Source of the DNA: Anaerolineales bacterium
GTDB lineage: Bacteria > Chloroflexota > Anaerolineae > Anaerolineales > Villigracilaceae
NCBI GenBank assembly: GCA_029933275.1
Contig: JAOZOM010000077.1
Coordinates: forward strand, 1-7,836
Length of the DNA: 7,836 nucleotides
Direction: 5' to 3'
Part shown: positions 6,823 through 7,836 of the stretch, piece after piece
Numbering within the stretch: the stretch's first letter is position 1
Layout: each line of letters begins with the position of its first letter
The notes under the pieces: model-generated
Seen by the model: only the letters and a program-made list of their open reading frames with translations
The model's database searches: none
Told to the model about the DNA's origin: nothing
Position numbers and translations under genes: made by a program

Positions 6823-7650
6823 TCAGTGAGAGGAAGGGCGTATTTCGAGAATCTCATCTCGCAGTTCTTCCGCCGCCCTACGCGGACTCTCCGCCCGCGC
6901 GATTGAGCGCGAAACGCTGATGAGCATCCCCATCCCATCTTCGCGTAATCCGGCTTTGAGTGCGGTTGCCATATCTGCGCCTTGGGCACCAACGCCGGGG
7001 GAGAGGAACCACAAATCAGGCGCGGCGGCGCGGACTTTGGCTAACGCCTCGGGCTGAGTTGCGCCGACAACAAGCCCGATGTTGTTATTGGTGTTCCAAC
7101 TTTGAGCAAGTTTGGCGACATGCACATACAAGGGTGCGGAGACTTCCGAAGTCTTCGAGCCTTCGGAAGTCTGTGTAACCATCAAGTTTTGCAAATCATC
7201 ACTGCCGGAGTTGGATGTTTTGCATAACAAAAATGCGCCTTTCGCGGGATTGGCGATAAATGGCTCAACCGAATCGCGCCCCAAATAGGGATTCAGTGTA
7301 ATCGCATCCGCGCCGAGATGCTCAAAGGCAGATTTGGCGTAAGCCTCCGCTGTCGAGGCGATGTCGCCGCGTTTGGCATCGAGGATGAGGGGAACGGAGA
7401 GATTGTTTACGGCAGAAATTAGTTTTTTAAGGGCAACCCAGCCCTCCGCGCCGAAAAGCTCGAAGAAGGCGGCGTTGGGTTTGAATGCTAGAGCGTAATC
7501 CGCTGTTTCTTCTACGATACGCAAGCAAAAATCAAGGGCGGATTCGGCGGTGGGATGTTGAAGATCAGTAAGATGTGGGTCGAGTCCAATACAGAGTAGG
7601 GAATCGGTATCCGCAACGCGTCGCTCCAAAGTATTAATAAATGTTTTCAT
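6823..7650 (-). CDS. pyrF: Orotidine 5'-phosphate decarboxylase, type 2
   Basis: The 275-residue enzyme converts OMP to UMP, the last step of UMP synthesis. It belongs to the longer type 2 subfamily. Visible are GLDPH (22-26), FKPN with K57, the catalytic DAKRGD (D91, K93, D96) followed by IASTAEAYA, NPYLGRDSVEPF (120-131), LLCKTSN (141-147), the phosphate-binding SPGVGAQG (217-224) and SRSI (247-250). All key residues are intact. Residues 160-171 (QTSEGSKTSEVS) are extra compared with the family pattern, in which a short turn leads directly to PLY-HVA. They are encoded by a palindromic repeat. The start chosen is the ATG at 7648-7650, directly before MKTFINTLERRV. The frame stays open upstream only because it runs through a repeat. 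No canonical ribosome site precedes it. pyrB lies upstream on the same strand. Confidence 0.96.
   Translation of the reverse strand: MKTFINTLERRVADTDSLLCIGLDPHLTDLQHPTAESALDFCLRIVEETADYALAFKPNAAFFELFGAEGWVALKKLISAVNNLSVPLILDAKRGDIASTAEAYAKSAFEHLGADAITLNPYLGRDSVEPFIANPAKGAFLLCKTSNSGSDDLQNLMVTQTSEGSKTSEVSAPLYVHVAKLAQSWNTNNNIGLVVGATQPEALAKVRAAAPDLWFLSPGVGAQGADMATALKAGLREDGMGMLISVSRSIARAESPRRAAEELRDEILEIRPSSH
7140..7172. repeat. In-frame palindromic repeat inside pyrF
   Basis: A perfect 12-bp inverted repeat (7140-7151 with 7161-7172, arm AGACTTCCGAAG) surrounds a 9-nt centre. It falls at PyrF residues 160-171. I read all six frames through it and found no stop codon. Across 21 aligned positions its inner part matches the terminator hairpin (856-876) at 18, including most of the loop, which points to one repeat family. 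Confidence 0.85.
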
Positions 7651-7659
7651 AGTTTTTTT

Positions 7660-7768
7660 ACCACAGAGACCACAGAATTCACGGAGTTTTAATATTTTTT
7701 TGAGAAAAACAGAGCAAGGTTTTCTCAGCCTTAAAGTTTTTCTCTGTGTTCTCCGTGCTCTCTGTGGT
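7660..7768. repeat. Palindromic CACAGAG-type element filling the pyrB-pyrF gap
   Basis: Two 27-bp arms (7660-7686 and 7742-7768) are inverted complements at 21 of 27 positions. Each arm consists of 9-bp units: cacagagac, cacagaatt and cacggagtt on the left, and cacagagag, cacggagaa and cacagagaa on the reverse of the right. Inside is a perfect 8-bp hairpin (tgagaaaa 7701-7708 with ttttctca 7720-7727). The 109-bp whole can fold end to end like a small non-coding mobile or REP-like element. CACAGAG-type repeats of this look are familiar from many bacterial genomes; copy number here is not visible. Confidence 0.75.
7689..7717 (-). promoter_or_regulatory. Weak candidate promoter for pyrF inside the repeat element
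   Basis: On the minus strand TTGCTC (7712-7717) is followed, after exactly 17 bases, by TATTAA (7689-7694). This matches the -35 at 3 of 6 and the -10 at 4 of 6 positions. The -10 lies 38 bases before the pyrF start. In A/T-rich DNA such a match arises easily by chance. Confidence 0.25.
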
Positions 7769-7774
7769 GAATAA

Positions 7775-7836
7775 TTAAGCCTTACCAAGAACCATTGCGA
7801 GGAGAGCCATTCTCACATAAAGCCCATACTCCATTT
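7775..7836 (-). CDS. pyrB: Aspartate carbamoyltransferase, last 19 codons (partial)
   Basis: The minus strand gives MEYGLYVRMALLAMVLGKA followed by TAA at 7775-7777, and it is open to the window edge. The pattern -GLYVRMALLA-VLG is the C-terminal helix of the catalytic chain of aspartate carbamoyltransferase, which joins carbamoyl phosphate and aspartate in the second step of pyrimidine synthesis. The body of the protein is outside the window, so the call rests on this tail and on pyrF next door on the same strand. A paralogous carbamoyltransferase is possible but less likely. Confidence 0.65.
   Translation of the reverse strand, partial: MEYGLYVRMALLAMVLGKA

Noticed and set aside
7651..7788. 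An open frame extends pyrF upstream by 46 codons to an ATG at 7786-7788.
   Set aside because: The extension is just the CACAGAG repeat read as protein, it overlaps the end of pyrB, and family similarity begins only at MKTFINTLERRV (7650).

Overview
The window looks like a piece of a bacterial chromosome of moderate GC, most likely from the phylum Chloroflexota (class Anaerolineae or a relative). This is inferred from protein style: a GH3-like exported protein with Pro/Thr-rich linkers and a C-terminal membrane anchor, a short membrane-tethered Ser/Thr kinase, weak Shine-Dalgarno sites, and many dispersed palindromic repeats. There is no marker gene to prove it. No phage, IS transposase, CRISPR array, tRNA or rRNA was seen.

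Layout. (1) Positions 1-827, plus strand: the 3' part of a Hanks-type Ser/Thr protein kinase ending in one membrane helix. (2) Positions 849-885: a strong bidirectional intrinsic terminator between the convergent kinase and GH3 genes. (3) Positions 6632 down to 890, minus strand: four tightly packed genes that read as one operon. They are a winged-helix AAA+ ATPase, a glycerophosphodiester phosphodiesterase, a threonine/serine dehydratase-type PLP enzyme, and a large exported GH3-like protein. Gaps are 1 bp, 8 bp and an 11-bp overlap. A good extended -10 promoter lies just upstream of the ATPase. (4) Positions 7836 down to 6823, minus strand: the last codons of pyrB (aspartate carbamoyltransferase) followed by pyrF (orotidine 5'-phosphate decarboxylase), a piece of a pyrimidine biosynthesis operon.

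How the genes fit together. pyrB and pyrF act in the same pathway. The four-gene operon has no single obvious pathway: it combines lipid-headgroup turnover, amino-acid deamination, a possible cell-wall or glycan enzyme, and an ATPase of unknown target.

The most notable feature is the repeats. At least three palindromic families are present, and two of them lie inside coding sequence. An in-frame palindrome with no stop codon in any of six frames adds about 12 residues to a loop of PyrF, and it is related in sequence to the terminator hairpin at 849-883. A second, GC-rich palindrome encodes the N-terminal part of the GH3 signal peptide. A third, about 109 bp with 9-bp-period arms, fills the pyrB-pyrF gap. 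No clearly new multi-gene system was found.
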